Translations under genes and position numbers: made by a program | Notes under the pieces: model-generated | Databases searched by the model: none | Told to the model about the DNA's origin: nothing | Seen by the model: the letters and a program-made list of their open reading frames with translations, nothing else | In this document: positions 51,256-61,409 of the stretch, piece by piece | Numbering within the stretch: position 1 is the stretch's first letter | Layout: each line of letters begins with the position of its first letter | Assembly (NCBI GenBank): GCA_005217565.1 | Contig: SJCO01000006.1 | Span: forward strand, 232,388 to 296,387 | DNA from: Puteibacter caeruleilacunae | Lineage (GTDB): Bacteria; Bacteroidota; Bacteroidia; Bacteroidales; Prolixibacteraceae | Direction: 5' to 3' | DNA: 64,000 nucleotides

Positions 51256-54200
51256 TTACGACTGCTGTTTGTTGATATCCTGTAGGAATTCAACAGGTGT
51301 CATGCCAAATTCTTCTTTAAAGCATTTCGAGAAGTATGATGGACTTGAAAATCCAACCTTATAAAGCACCTCAGATACATTATATCTATTGGTCCGTAAC
51401 AAATTAGAGGCAGCTTTCAATCTTACTTTTCTCGTAAACTTGTTTGCCGTTAAACCAGTCAGACTCTTTATTTTTCGGTAATATTGATCATGTGTCATTT
51501 CTACTGATTTGGCAATATCTTCAACACACAGATCTTTATTCGAACTGTTTTCTTCAATAAATTTAATGGCACGCGTCAGAAAATCTTCATCCGGAGCCTG
51601 CTGGAGGGAGGCGTCATCACTGTTGAACTCAAGCATGGCATATTGTTTCCTCAAATGAGTTCGTTGCAAGATAAGATTCTGTATCCTGGTCTTTAATAGT
51701 TTTACACTAAAAGGTTTATAAATATAATCATCTGCTCCCTTCTCAAAACCTTCAATGGTGCTTTCTTCCGAGGTTTTTGAGGTTAAAAGAATTATCGGGA
51801 TATGCGAAGTGTTAATATCTTTTTTCAATAGCTCACATACCTCTGTCCCGTCGATGTCGTCCATCATGATGTCGCAAATAATCAATGCTGGCAATATTTG
51901 TTTTGCTTTCAGAAGTCCTTCGTTTCCATTTTCCGCTAATACTACCCGGTAATTGCTTGAAAGATTATCCTTTAAATATTCCCTGATATCTTCATTGTCG
52001 TCAATAACCAGGAGTGTGTCAAACCCTGATTTTTCGTGGATATTCAGTTGCTGATCTTCGAGATCTGCAGGTTGTGATTCTGAAGCCTTAACAGAAGAAG
52101 TGTTTTCCTGGAAAAACTCGCGACCAACAGGTAATTGGATCGTAAATGTTGTTCCACATTCTTCTTCGCTATTAACACTGATCGATCCGTTATGCAGTTC
52201 TATAATTTTCTGAGCTAATGCCAAACCTATACCCGTACCTCCCGACTTAGAATAACTTGATTGATAATATCGCTGAAAAATATTCGGGATATCTTCTGGC
52301 GCGATTCCCGAACCATCATCAGTAATATCAATGAATACATCATCTTTCTTCTGCCTGACATTCACTGTAATCATTCCTCCTGTCGAGGTAAACTTAACGG
52401 CATTTGATAAAAGGTTCATCATTACTTTTTCCAACTGTTCCTGATCGGCCCATATGTATGCTGTGTCATCGCATTCATTCAGTGTGATATCGATATCCTT
52501 TAACCATACGGCACTCTCGAACTGACCAATTATATCTTTAATCATATGAATAAGATCAACTTTGGCAGGATTTAGTACAAGCTTTTTGTTTTCAACCTTT
52601 CTGAAGTCCAGAATCTGGTTTACCAATCGCAGGAGTAATGACGCATTCTTGTGCATTACTTTGTGTTGTTTGTTTAGTCTGGTGCCAGTTTCTTCATTTG
52701 AAAGGATATCCTCAAGCGGTCCCAGTATCAATGTCAGTGGCGTACGTAAATCATGGGAGATATTGGTGAAGAATCTTAATTTCTGTTCATTTAACTCCTC
52801 CTCTTTTTCCTTTTTGATCGCATCAATCTTCTTCTGTTGCCTGCTTGCAATACGATGGTTGAATTTTAGTATCATTACATACGCAACTGTAAATAGTAAA
52901 ATCACATAAGCCAGGTAAGCCAAGGTTGTCTTCCACCAAGGAGGAAGAACAGTGATGTTAATTTTACGAATGGAAGGATTCCAGATATTATCCTTGTTAG
53001 CGGCTTTTACTTGTAGCGTATAGTTTCCTGGAGGAATATTGCGATAGTTAATATTCGTTGTGGCAGCAGTACGGGTATGCCATATCGACTCAAATCCATT
53101 TAGCTGATATTGTATTTTGTTCTTCTTCGGAGAAGCAAACGACAGCGTATTGATATCCATCGATATCGTGTTTGAAGAATAGGGTAATGTAAGCTGTTTG
53201 GTATAGTTAATATGTTTTTGAAGTAAAGGCTTTCCGTTGATTGAGTCACCAGGATTGACATCAAGATATTGCACCTGGAAATGATCAAAGAATATTTCAG
53301 GATAATAAGGATCAAGCGTGATGTTAGATGGATTGAATTCATAAAGCCCGCTATGAGATACCGAAAACATCTTTTCATGTACTTTGTCGTAGTACAACTT
53401 CATGAATATAGTGGTGGGGAAGAAACGATTGAAAGTACCTGTTGATGGAGTATACCGAATTAAACCAGAGTAGGTGGCAATCCACAGGTTATGGTCATCA
53501 TCTTCAGCCATATCCCATGTGTTGATATTTTCTCCCATCAAGATTGCGGAATAGCGGTTGCTGTCCGCTGCTTTATAAAGCAGTCCGTTGTCAGTGCCAA
53601 TATACATGTTGTTGGCATGATCCTTAAAGACAAATCTAAAGAAACTAAAACTCAAAATATCTTTAAAATTGACAGTATCATGAAGGTTTGAAATTTTCAG
53701 AATATTGCCTTTACTATCGGTCGTTGCTTCGTAGATTCCATAATTGTGCTTTACAATTACCAGTCTGTTTGGTTCATCTCCTAAAACTATTTGTCTGACT
53801 TCAGCCTTTGCTTGCTGCGTAGGTTCAATTGAATCACTAAGGGGAAAATGCTTAATTTCCGTCAGTCCGTTATTTAGGTTAACACTAAACACACCATTGT
53901 TGATCGTACCTAACCAGTATATTCCATGAGTATCTTTAACAATAGAATATACACGATCATGTTTTAATTTAGGGTGATCTGTAAGCTGCTGGTAAATCTG
54001 TTTCATTGAAGGTGTTTGAAAGATTTTCAAGCCGAATCCCCAACTACCAACTAATAAAAGATTACGTTCGTCATCTTTGTAAAGAGCCGATACTGAATTG
54101 TTTTCCTTCAGACTAATTGTTTCTTTAAAGGAATCTTGTTGGCGATTGTAAGAACAAATCCCACTTCCATAGGTCCCTAGCCAGTAACTGTTCTTGTCTT

Positions 54201-55305
54201 TACGGGCAATACATTTTACCATGTTCTCTGAAAGGATATTTGCTTTCTGATGATTTCTGACAATCTTAAATGACTGTGAGCGAAGGTCATATTTATTTAA
54301 TCCTCCATTCCATGTGCCAATCCAGATATTATCATACATATCCGCATATAGAGAGATGATTTTATTGGTACTCAGACTGGTAGTGTTAAACGGATCGCTT
54401 GTGAAATGTTTAATGTCAAAGCTTGTACCTGCTTTTTTTAGACAGTAAACTCCGTCTTCCTGAGTCCCAATCCAAATGTTGTTATGCCTGTCGCGTGTAA
54501 TCGCCCGAATAATATTGGTAGCATATTCCGGATCTTTAGGCTTTTGCAGTATACGCTTCGTTTGCCCTGTTTTAGGAAGTATTACATTCAATCCATTTTC
54601 AGTTCCGATATAGAGTGTATCGCTATATGACTTAAGACACCAGATATTTTCACTAGAGAGGTTTAATTTAGATTTATGAACAGTGGTGTTCCCTTTATTA
54701 TCGCTGGTTACATGGTATAGTCCGTTTTTTAGTGTTCCAATCCAGATATTATCCGGTGAAGAGCAGATCGCAGAGATCGAAACATTCAAAAGTTCAGAAT
54801 ATCTATGGCAGTAAATTGATCTTGAAAGATCTTTAGCATCTAACGAGTCGCTATGAAATGAATACAAGCCTTTGTGCTCAGTTCCTATCCATACAATTCC
54901 GGAACTGTCTTTGTACATCGATTTTATAGGAAGAATTACCTTCCCGCTTTCGGTTTTCAGGTGTAAAGGAACAACCTCATCGTAAGTCTTGTTTAATGCA
55001 AACAAGCCATTCTCCTCTGATCCAATCAAGGTGATGTGCTGATCTAATGGAAGAACACACACAATGTCGTTGCTTAGTGATGGAGTATTGGCCGTATTGT
55101 ATTGTTTAAATTGACTGCCATTAAATACATTCAAGCCATTGTAAGTTGCAGCATATATAAAGCCCTGCTCGTCCTGCGATATTTTTAAAACCTCGCTAAC
55201 CGATAATCCATCTTCAACCGTATACTTTTCAATTTCCTGTGCGTAAACAGCATTGAATGACAGGAAGCTGATGAGCAGTGTTGATAAAAACTCTAATCTT
55301 GGCAT
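51256..55305 (-). CDS. Hybrid two-component system regulator (HTCS)
   Basis: A 1349-residue one-polypeptide sensor-regulator. After a signal peptide (MPRLEFLSTLLISFLSFNAVYAQ) come about 14 propeller repeats (VWIGTEHKGLYSF, NIWIGTWNGGLNKYD and others), a Y_Y_Y domain, one membrane helix (about 800-820), HisKA (FFTNISHDLRTPLTLI, His about 850) and HATPase. A receiver domain (LLVIDDNEDIREYL, phospho-acceptor Asp about 1146 in LIICDIMMDDIDG) and an AraC-type helix-turn-helix (about 1250-1345) follow. The ATG at 55305 is the only start giving a signal peptide. HTCS proteins sense glycan fragments and control adjacent carbohydrate genes; here these are the plus-strand genes at 55.5-61.3 kb. Confidence 0.93.
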   Translation of the reverse strand: MPRLEFLSTLLISFLSFNAVYAQEIEKYTVEDGLSVSEVLKISQDEQGFIYAATYNGLNVFNGSQFKQYNTANTPSLSNDIVCVLPLDQHITLIGSEENGLFALNKTYDEVVPLHLKTESGKVILPIKSMYKDSSGIVWIGTEHKGLYSFHSDSLDAKDLSRSIYCHRYSELLNVSISAICSSPDNIWIGTLKNGLYHVTSDNKGNTTVHKSKLNLSSENIWCLKSYSDTLYIGTENGLNVILPKTGQTKRILQKPKDPEYATNIIRAITRDRHNNIWIGTQEDGVYCLKKAGTSFDIKHFTSDPFNTTSLSTNKIISLYADMYDNIWIGTWNGGLNKYDLRSQSFKIVRNHQKANILSENMVKCIARKDKNSYWLGTYGSGICSYNRQQDSFKETISLKENNSVSALYKDDERNLLLVGSWGFGLKIFQTPSMKQIYQQLTDHPKLKHDRVYSIVKDTHGIYWLGTINNGVFSVNLNNGLTEIKHFPLSDSIEPTQQAKAEVRQIVLGDEPNRLVIVKHNYGIYEATTDSKGNILKISNLHDTVNFKDILSFSFFRFVFKDHANNMYIGTDNGLLYKAADSNRYSAILMGENINTWDMAEDDDHNLWIATYSGLIRYTPSTGTFNRFFPTTIFMKLYYDKVHEKMFSVSHSGLYEFNPSNITLDPYYPEIFFDHFQVQYLDVNPGDSINGKPLLQKHINYTKQLTLPYSSNTISMDINTLSFASPKKNKIQYQLNGFESIWHTRTAATTNINYRNIPPGNYTLQVKAANKDNIWNPSIRKINITVLPPWWKTTLAYLAYVILLFTVAYVMILKFNHRIASRQQKKIDAIKKEKEEELNEQKLRFFTNISHDLRTPLTLILGPLEDILSNEETGTRLNKQHKVMHKNASLLLRLVNQILDFRKVENKKLVLNPAKVDLIHMIKDIIGQFESAVWLKDIDITLNECDDTAYIWADQEQLEKVMMNLLSNAVKFTSTGGMITVNVRQKKDDVFIDITDDGSGIAPEDIPNIFQRYYQSSYSKSGGTGIGLALAQKIIELHNGSISVNSEEECGTTFTIQLPVGREFFQENTSSVKASESQPADLEDQQLNIHEKSGFDTLLVIDDNEDIREYLKDNLSSNYRVVLAENGNEGLLKAKQILPALIICDIMMDDIDGTEVCELLKKDINTSHIPIILLTSKTSEESTIEGFEKGADDYIYKPFSVKLLKTRIQNLILQRTHLRKQYAMLEFNSDDASLQQAPDEDFLTRAIKFIEENSSNKDLCVEDIAKSVEMTHDQYYRKIKSLTGLTANKFTRKVRLKAASNLLRTNRYNVSEVLYKVGFSSPSYFSKCFKEEFGMTPVEFLQDINKQQS

Positions 55306-55353
55306 GTTGTTGATACATTTGTAGTTAGCGATTATATAGGGCAAGTTACAAAT

Positions 55354-55404
55354 TTTCCGAATTAGAGCAACTGCTTTCCGAATTTGTGGTAGGATTTCCG
55401 AAAA
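55354..55404. promoter_or_regulatory. Three phased TTTCCGAA repeats, candidate HTCS operator
   Basis: TTTCCGA(A) starts at 55354, 55375 and 55395, that is 21 and 20 bases apart, about two helix turns each. They lie in the divergent region between the HTCS gene and the secreted-protein gene. AraC-type dimers bind such direct repeats. Confidence 0.6.
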
Positions 55405-55453
55405 CCGACAATCCCTGGTGGAAAATAATGAAATGCAATTGGTGCTGTCGCGA

Positions 55454-55461
55454 TATTTTTG
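55454..55461 (+). promoter_or_regulatory. Probable -7 box for the secreted unknown protein gene
   Basis: TATTTTTG fits TAnnTTTG. It lies 50 bases downstream of the last TTTCCGAA repeat and about 65 before the start. No good -33 element is seen, as expected for an activator-dependent promoter. Confidence 0.45.
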
Positions 55462-55525
55462 ACAAACAAGATTTACTGAATCAAATACCAGTATGAAGAT
55501 GAACCTACAGCCATTATATATCAAT

Positions 55526-57289
55526 ATGAAGTACAAAATAATTTTAATTGCCCTGTTTATTAGCGTTGCCAGCTTTAAACATAAAGACGAGAAAAAATCG
55601 AATCAAGAGAAAGGGTTAAAATATATCATGGATATGGTATATAACAATCCAGGCCTCCCTCCGAGAGTTTCTAAATTTAATGATACTAAATATCTAAAAT
55701 CACTTGGATATAATGGAACAACACCTCATTGGTATGTACAGTGTGGAATTACGTATGACTCATTAGAGAAAGGTATTGTTCCCGAAGGTTCAGAAGAACG
55801 TGAATGGATATTGAACAATGCCGCCAGACTAAAAGAAAAGTTTAGGAAGGCAAAAAGAGCGGGTGTAGGTTTATATCCATTTACAGATTTTATGGTTGTT
55901 CCCAAATCAGTTTGGCAAAAGTATGGAACGCAAATGGTAGCTGATGAATATATTGATAAAGTCAAGAATGGCAACTTTCGCAAACCAGATATTCGTAAGG
56001 AAATGACCCGCAGAATACTCACAATACAAATTGATGAGATATTCAAAACTTTTCCTGAGCTGGATGGATTAATGCTGCGATTTGGGGAAACTTATTTGCA
56101 CGATACACCTTTCCATTTAGGGAATAGCCCGATAAGAAAAGGAAAACAATGTATTCCCGATCATATTGAACTTTTAAAGTTATTGAGGGAAGAGGTTTGT
56201 GTTAAAAGAAATAAAAAGTTGTTTTATAGGAATTGGGTACATGCAAGTTTTCAATATGATCCTAACACCTATTTAGCGGTTACGGATCAAATAGAACCAC
56301 ATCCCAATTTGGTTTTTGCGGTTAAGCATACGCAAGGCGATTTCTTTAGAACAGTAAGATTTAATCAGGTTCTTGGAAAAGGAAAGCATCAACAGGTTGT
56401 TGAGGTGCAGTGTCAAAGAGAGTATGAAGGCAAACAAGCTCACCCGAATTATATCGCACAATGCGTGATAGAAGGAGGTGAAGAATTAGAACGGATCATG
56501 ACGCCTGAAGAAAGTCGATGTTTGAATGATGTTAAAGCATTGCCACAGTTTGCAGGTGTATGGACCTGGTCACGCGGAGGTGGATGGTTTGGACCTCATT
56601 TGAAAGATGAATTCTGGTGCGAACAGAATGCCTATGTTATGACCAAATGGGCCGAGAATCCTAGTCGATCGGAAGAGGACATCTTCACTGAATTCGCAAA
56701 ATATAAAGGCTTCGCCGATGAAGATATTCCAAAATTCAGAGAGTTGAGTCTACTCTCAGCCAAAGCGGTACTAAGTGGCAAGTATACCCGCTATGGCGGT
56801 TATAATGTTACCTGGATGAGAGATCAATTTATTAATGGAGCTGCTAGTTTGAAAGGGTATTTCAACTATGCACAAAAAGAAGGTATTGTTGAAAAGGTAC
56901 TTGCCGAGAAAAAGGAAAGCGTAACGATGTGGTTGCGTATGGTTGAATTAGCCAAACAGATAAAAACCAAGGACCAAGCCCTGAATGAATTCTTGCTTAC
57001 ATCGACTGTATATGGAAGGATAAAGTATGAGATTATCGAGAAAGGCTGGATTGTAATGTTGCTTGGACACATTGGCGATCAAACAGGAGAATACGATAAG
57101 ACTAGAATTCGAGAAGCTATTGCGCGTTACGATGAGCTTTGGAAAGAGTGGAAAGAACTTGAAAAAAATAGTCCCTCGTGTGCCACTATTTATGAACCCA
57201 ATGGTTTCGCCATTAAAGGACATCTGGAGATATACGGGAATCCGCAAACAGGTATTGATGCATCAGTAAACAAGTACAGAGGTATTTAA
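55526..57289 (+). CDS. Secreted protein of unrecognised family, possible glycosidase
   Basis: 587 residues from the ATG at 55526, which starts a hydrophobic export signal (MKYKIILIALFISVASF). I do not recognise the family with confidence. The pattern suggests a TIM-barrel: LKSLGYNGTTPHWYVQCGITYD, AKRAGVGLYPFTDFMVVP, ELDGLMLRFGETYLHD, KKLFYRNWVH and FAGVWTWSRGGGW, with candidate acids in LRFGET. This recalls alpha-glucuronidase-like GH67 or other barrel enzymes, but that is appearance only. The helical C-terminal ~180 residues would be a second domain. It lies divergent from the HTCS and ahead of a beta-helix gene. Confidence 0.7.
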   Translation: MKYKIILIALFISVASFKHKDEKKSNQEKGLKYIMDMVYNNPGLPPRVSKFNDTKYLKSLGYNGTTPHWYVQCGITYDSLEKGIVPEGSEEREWILNNAARLKEKFRKAKRAGVGLYPFTDFMVVPKSVWQKYGTQMVADEYIDKVKNGNFRKPDIRKEMTRRILTIQIDEIFKTFPELDGLMLRFGETYLHDTPFHLGNSPIRKGKQCIPDHIELLKLLREEVCVKRNKKLFYRNWVHASFQYDPNTYLAVTDQIEPHPNLVFAVKHTQGDFFRTVRFNQVLGKGKHQQVVEVQCQREYEGKQAHPNYIAQCVIEGGEELERIMTPEESRCLNDVKALPQFAGVWTWSRGGGWFGPHLKDEFWCEQNAYVMTKWAENPSRSEEDIFTEFAKYKGFADEDIPKFRELSLLSAKAVLSGKYTRYGGYNVTWMRDQFINGAASLKGYFNYAQKEGIVEKVLAEKKESVTMWLRMVELAKQIKTKDQALNEFLLTSTVYGRIKYEIIEKGWIVMLLGHIGDQTGEYDKTRIREAIARYDELWKEWKELEKNSPSCATIYEPNGFAIKGHLEIYGNPQTGIDASVNKYRGI

Positions 57290-57405
57290 TAATCACAGTG
57301 AAGAAGCATATTGTATTAACCAGATTACTAAAGCTATGCAGAAATATATTAACTTAATGTCAGAATAAGATTGCATTAGACACAAACCATAAAAAAATTA
57401 GAATC

Positions 57406-59541
57406 ATGAAATCTTGTAAAAGGATACTCTTCTTTATTCTGACCATTTTACTTATTGGGGGGACTGCTGTTCATAGTATGGGGCACTCCACTAGCGATGA
57501 GGTCGTTTTTTATATCGCACCTAATGGCAATGATCAGAATAAAGGATCAAAGGATAGTCCGCTGGCATCGCTTACAGGTGCGAGAGATGCTATCAGGGAT
57601 TACAAACATAAACATGGATCAGATGTTAGTGTAATGGTCATCATTAAAGGTGGGACTTATGAAATGACCGAGCCATTGGTTTTGACTCCTGAAGATAGTG
57701 GCAGCTCACAGTATCCTGTAACTTATAAAGCAGAAGAGGGAAGTAATCCAGTATTTAGTGGCGGAAAAAGACTTTCAGGTTTTAAAGTCAACAGTAAAGG
57801 TATTTGGGAGACGCAGGTATCTGAATGTAAATACTACAACTGGCGTTTCGATCAACTATATGTAAATGGGAAAAGAGCAGTGCTTGCTCGCACTCCCAAT
57901 AAAGGATTTTTAACGATCGGTGGTGTAAAACAGAATATCTGGGAACGAGGTACAGGAAGAGTCGCAATACGAGCACAGCAGATTTTATCGTTCGATGATG
58001 AGAATTTCAAGTCGCTTAAACAAATAACAAATGAAGAGCTGGAGCATGTACGTTTCCGTGCTTACCATAAATGGGATTTTACCCTACGTTTTATTGATCG
58101 AATTGAAAAAGACAGTTCAAGAATCGTTACCTCGGGACAGGGAATGAAACCTTGGAATCCTTTATTTAAGAGTGGTCGAATCATCTTTGAGAATTATGCC
58201 GCTGCTATGGATGCACCAGGAGAATGGTATTTAAACAATAAGGGAACATTGTTTTATATTCCACGAAAAGGTGAGACTCCAGAGGATGCCGAAATTGTTG
58301 CTCCGGCATTAGAGAACATTATCTCAGTTGAAGGAGATGCAGCGCAGAATGAGCTTGTCGACAATATTCGGTTCGAAGGACTTGCTTTTACGCATTGTCA
58401 TTATCGCATGCCATATACTGGTTCAGAACCCAATCAGGCTGCAGCACTTATTAACGCGGCAGTGATGCTTGAGGGAGCTAGGAATATTTCCTTTGTTGAT
58501 TGTGAAATTTCACAAACCGGACAGCATGCATTGTGGTTTGGTAAAGGTTGTAGTCACTGTAATGTTGAGCGTTGCTACCTGAATGATTTAGGTGGAGGTG
58601 GTGTTTATATTGGCGATTTTGCTCCAAAACAAGGTGCTGAGCATACTTCTCATATTCGCTTGAATAACAATATTCTACAATCGGGCGGACAGGAATTTCC
58701 ATCGGCTGTAGGTGTTTGGGTAGGACATAGCTCTGATAATGAGATTACCCATAACGATATAGGTAACTTTTACTATTCAGGTGTTTCTGTTGGTTGGATA
58801 TGGGGATATGCCGATAGTAATGCGAAAAGAAATAAGATTACACACAATAATATTCACCATATAGGCTGGGCGCTGCTAAGTGATATGGCTGCTGTATATA
58901 CGTTAGGGAAATCTCAGGGGACCATTATCAGTAATAATATCGTTCATCATGTGCATGCCTATTCATATGGTGGTTGGGGACTATATCCCGATGAGGGATC
59001 TTCTGATATTGTGATGGAAAATAATCTTGTGTACAATACCAAAACCGGTGGTTTTCATCAGCATTACGGAAAGAATAACAAAATCAGGAATAACATTTTT
59101 GCTTTTGCTAAATTGTATCAGGCTCAATGTACACGGGTTGAAAAGCATCGCTCGTTCGACTTTGAGCATAATATTTTGCTTTTCGACGAAGGTGTTGTAT
59201 TGAAAGGAGCATGGGAAAAGATCGATATCCATATGGATAATAACCTCTACTGGAATGTTAATAATGATGAGTATATTTTTAATGGGAAATCATTTGATGA
59301 GTGGAAGAAAACGGGGCACGATATTAATAGTATCATTGCTGATCCTCAGTTTAAGGATCCCCAAAACTATGATTTTAGCTTAACTCGTAAGCGCAATGTG
59401 AAACGAATTGGTTTTAAGCCTTTTGATTTTTCAACAGTAGGTGTTTATGGAGATGCATCCTGGATCAATAAAGCAAAACTATCAGAGGCTATACTAAAGT
59501 CATTTGATGAAGAGGTGGAGATGAACATGGAGAAGAAATAA
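57406..59541 (+). CDS. Secreted right-handed beta-helix protein, GH141-like
   Basis: A 711-residue exported protein (signal peptide about 1-25). The N-terminal motif FYIAPNGNDQNKGSKDSPLASLTGARDAIRD is the usual opening of right-handed parallel beta-helix enzymes. An inserted domain with FDQLYVNGKRAVLARTPN follows. Many helix rungs then appear from about 340 (NISFVDCEISQTGQHALWFGKGCSHCNVERCYLNDLGGGGVYIGD and on). The layout resembles GH141, a family with characterised fucosidase and xylanase members; the substrate here is unknown. It lies 116 bases after the preceding gene, and both probably belong to the HTCS regulon. Confidence 0.82.
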   Translation: MKSCKRILFFILTILLIGGTAVHSMGHSTSDEVVFYIAPNGNDQNKGSKDSPLASLTGARDAIRDYKHKHGSDVSVMVIIKGGTYEMTEPLVLTPEDSGSSQYPVTYKAEEGSNPVFSGGKRLSGFKVNSKGIWETQVSECKYYNWRFDQLYVNGKRAVLARTPNKGFLTIGGVKQNIWERGTGRVAIRAQQILSFDDENFKSLKQITNEELEHVRFRAYHKWDFTLRFIDRIEKDSSRIVTSGQGMKPWNPLFKSGRIIFENYAAAMDAPGEWYLNNKGTLFYIPRKGETPEDAEIVAPALENIISVEGDAAQNELVDNIRFEGLAFTHCHYRMPYTGSEPNQAAALINAAVMLEGARNISFVDCEISQTGQHALWFGKGCSHCNVERCYLNDLGGGGVYIGDFAPKQGAEHTSHIRLNNNILQSGGQEFPSAVGVWVGHSSDNEITHNDIGNFYYSGVSVGWIWGYADSNAKRNKITHNNIHHIGWALLSDMAAVYTLGKSQGTIISNNIVHHVHAYSYGGWGLYPDEGSSDIVMENNLVYNTKTGGFHQHYGKNNKIRNNIFAFAKLYQAQCTRVEKHRSFDFEHNILLFDEGVVLKGAWEKIDIHMDNNLYWNVNNDEYIFNGKSFDEWKKTGHDINSIIADPQFKDPQNYDFSLTRKRNVKRIGFKPFDFSTVGVYGDASWINKAKLSEAILKSFDEEVEMNMEKK

Positions 59542-59671
59542 GTTGATTATCAAGAGATGATTTCGAAGACGAATATTACATATGAACAGCAATTTATTAA
59601 ACACAAACAAGAAACCCAGAATTAGATAATAAGAATAATTAATTGTTTGGTTTTGAAAGGGTAATCTAAGG

Positions 59672-59700
59672 GGGAGCTGCGTTCGTGGCTCCCTATTTTT
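59672..59700 (+). terminator. Terminator after the beta-helix gene
   Basis: GGGAGC (59672-59677) pairs with GCTCCC (59688-59693), followed by TATTTTT. Confidence 0.72.
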
Positions 59701-59723
59701 ATGGATATGATTAGGAAAATCAT

Positions 59724-59731
59724 TAGTTTTG
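59724..59731 (+). promoter_or_regulatory. Probable -7 box for the C69 dipeptidase gene
   Basis: TAGTTTTG fits TAnnTTTG, 24 bases before the start at 59755. No -33 TTG at ideal distance. Confidence 0.45.
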
Positions 59732-59754
59732 CAACACTAAAATCACAAACATAA

Positions 59755-61305
59755 ATGGATATGCGAATTTTGAAATTGAATCTTTTCGCGGTAATTGCTC
59801 TCTTACTGGCAAACATCAGTTTTGCTCAGACACAGAAGGTTAACGTTGATGCCCTCGATTGTTTTTCTATTCTTGTAGGAAAAGATGCGTCGGATGAAGG
59901 ATGTGTATACTTTGCACATAACGAGGATGACGGAGGACAGCAGGTGCTTAACTATTATCAGGTACCACGAATTGAACATGAGGACGGTGAGGTTGTAACA
60001 TTTAAGAATGGCGGAACCATTCCGCAGGCAAAGGTCACTTACAGTTATACTTGGTTACAATTGCCAGGAATGACAGTGTCTGATGGCTTTGTCAATGAGA
60101 ATGGTGTTGTAGTCGGATCAGATGGTTGTCCTTCACGCGAAGATAAGCCAGAACTTACTGATGGAGGTGTTGGTTACTGGATACGCCGTATTATTGCTGA
60201 GCGTGCGCGTACAGCTAAAGAAGGGGTAAAAATTGCAGGTCAGCTGGTCGACCAGTTTGGATACGATTCATCAGGAAGAACCTATGTTGTTGCTGATGCC
60301 AACGAAGGATGGATGATGTCGATTGTAAATGGTAAGCACTGGGTAGCACAGCGAGTACCTGATGATGCGGTTGCAGTTCTTCCTAATTACTATACCATTG
60401 AGAATGTTAATTTGGCCGATACTGTTAATTTTCTTGGATCGCCTGATATTATAGAATATGCCATTAAGCGTGGCTGGTATGATCCTGTAAAAGATGGCGA
60501 ATTCAATTTTGCCAAAGCTTATACCAATAAAGGATCAATTAATCATCCTGGTAACTACAAAAGAATATGGCGAGGTATTGAGATGATCTCAGGGGAGAAA
60601 TATAAAATGGAAGGACCATTTCCTTTTTCTTTCAAGCCTAAGCAGAAGGTATCACGCGAGCTGTTAATGTCGGTTTTGCGCGATCACTATGTAGGTACCG
60701 AATTGGATAAAACAGATGGCTATAAACTAGGAGCACCATACGGAAAAAACGGACCAACAATTTGTGCCAATTCAACACAGTTTAGTTTTGTTGCTCAGTT
60801 AAGAGATTGGATGCCTACTGAGGTGGGGACAGTTGTTTGGTTAACCACATTCCGTCCGGATCTGCAAGCTTATGTGCCATGGTATGCATGCAATGCTAAA
60901 GTTCCGCAGATCTTTGGATATGGAGATCACAACAGTGCATATGAATATCATTACAATCCTCCAAAGTCAATCTTTGAGACTTCTGATGATTTGGCTTACT
61001 GGTCGTTTGTTGCCCTTGCACAAATGGTAGACAAGGATTATTATAACGAAGCTCCAAAGGTTAAAAAGGTGTGGTCCGATTATCAGCAGATGCTTTTTGA
61101 CAATCAGCAGAGTATTGAAAATAAGGCATTAAAAGCCTTCAAAAAAGATCCATCAGCGGCGCAAAAGATATTAACAAATTATTCTAATAAGCAGGTGATG
61201 AAGGTCTTTAAGGAAGTGAAAAAGATGACTAAAAACGCCGAAAAAGCCAAGAAAGAGAAAGGTGAGCAAATGGGACATTGTTTGAACCCAGAGTTGGCGA
61301 AATAG
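59755..61305 (+). CDS. Exported C69-family dipeptidase
   Basis: N-terminal-nucleophile hydrolase of 516 residues. The signal peptide (ending ISFAQ) is followed at residue 36 by the likely nucleophile Cys in DALDCFSILVGKDASDEG, the position and context of C69 dipeptidases. GCVYFAHNEDDGGQQV, GFVNENGVVVGSDGCPSREDK and GRTYVVADANEGWMMSIVNGKHWVAQRV support the family. The helical C-terminus is lysine-rich. It has its own promoter-like box after a terminator, so it is a separate unit that happens to follow the carbohydrate genes. Confidence 0.9.
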   Translation: MDMRILKLNLFAVIALLLANISFAQTQKVNVDALDCFSILVGKDASDEGCVYFAHNEDDGGQQVLNYYQVPRIEHEDGEVVTFKNGGTIPQAKVTYSYTWLQLPGMTVSDGFVNENGVVVGSDGCPSREDKPELTDGGVGYWIRRIIAERARTAKEGVKIAGQLVDQFGYDSSGRTYVVADANEGWMMSIVNGKHWVAQRVPDDAVAVLPNYYTIENVNLADTVNFLGSPDIIEYAIKRGWYDPVKDGEFNFAKAYTNKGSINHPGNYKRIWRGIEMISGEKYKMEGPFPFSFKPKQKVSRELLMSVLRDHYVGTELDKTDGYKLGAPYGKNGPTICANSTQFSFVAQLRDWMPTEVGTVVWLTTFRPDLQAYVPWYACNAKVPQIFGYGDHNSAYEYHYNPPKSIFETSDDLAYWSFVALAQMVDKDYYNEAPKVKKVWSDYQQMLFDNQQSIENKALKAFKKDPSAAQKILTNYSNKQVMKVFKEVKKMTKNAEKAKKEKGEQMGHCLNPELAK

Positions 61306-61379
61306 TAGTGTTAATGCGGAAAATATAGATATGCACCTTGTTTTGTTAACAGGTCTATCGTTAAGAATATCAAATAAAT

Positions 61380-61409
61380 AAGCCTGAGTGAATTCTTCGC
61401 TCAGGCTTA
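61380..61409 (+). terminator. C69 dipeptidase gene terminator
   Basis: AAGCCTGAG (61380-61388) pairs with CTCAGGCTT (61400-61408) in an intergenic region between convergent genes. Confidence 0.75.
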
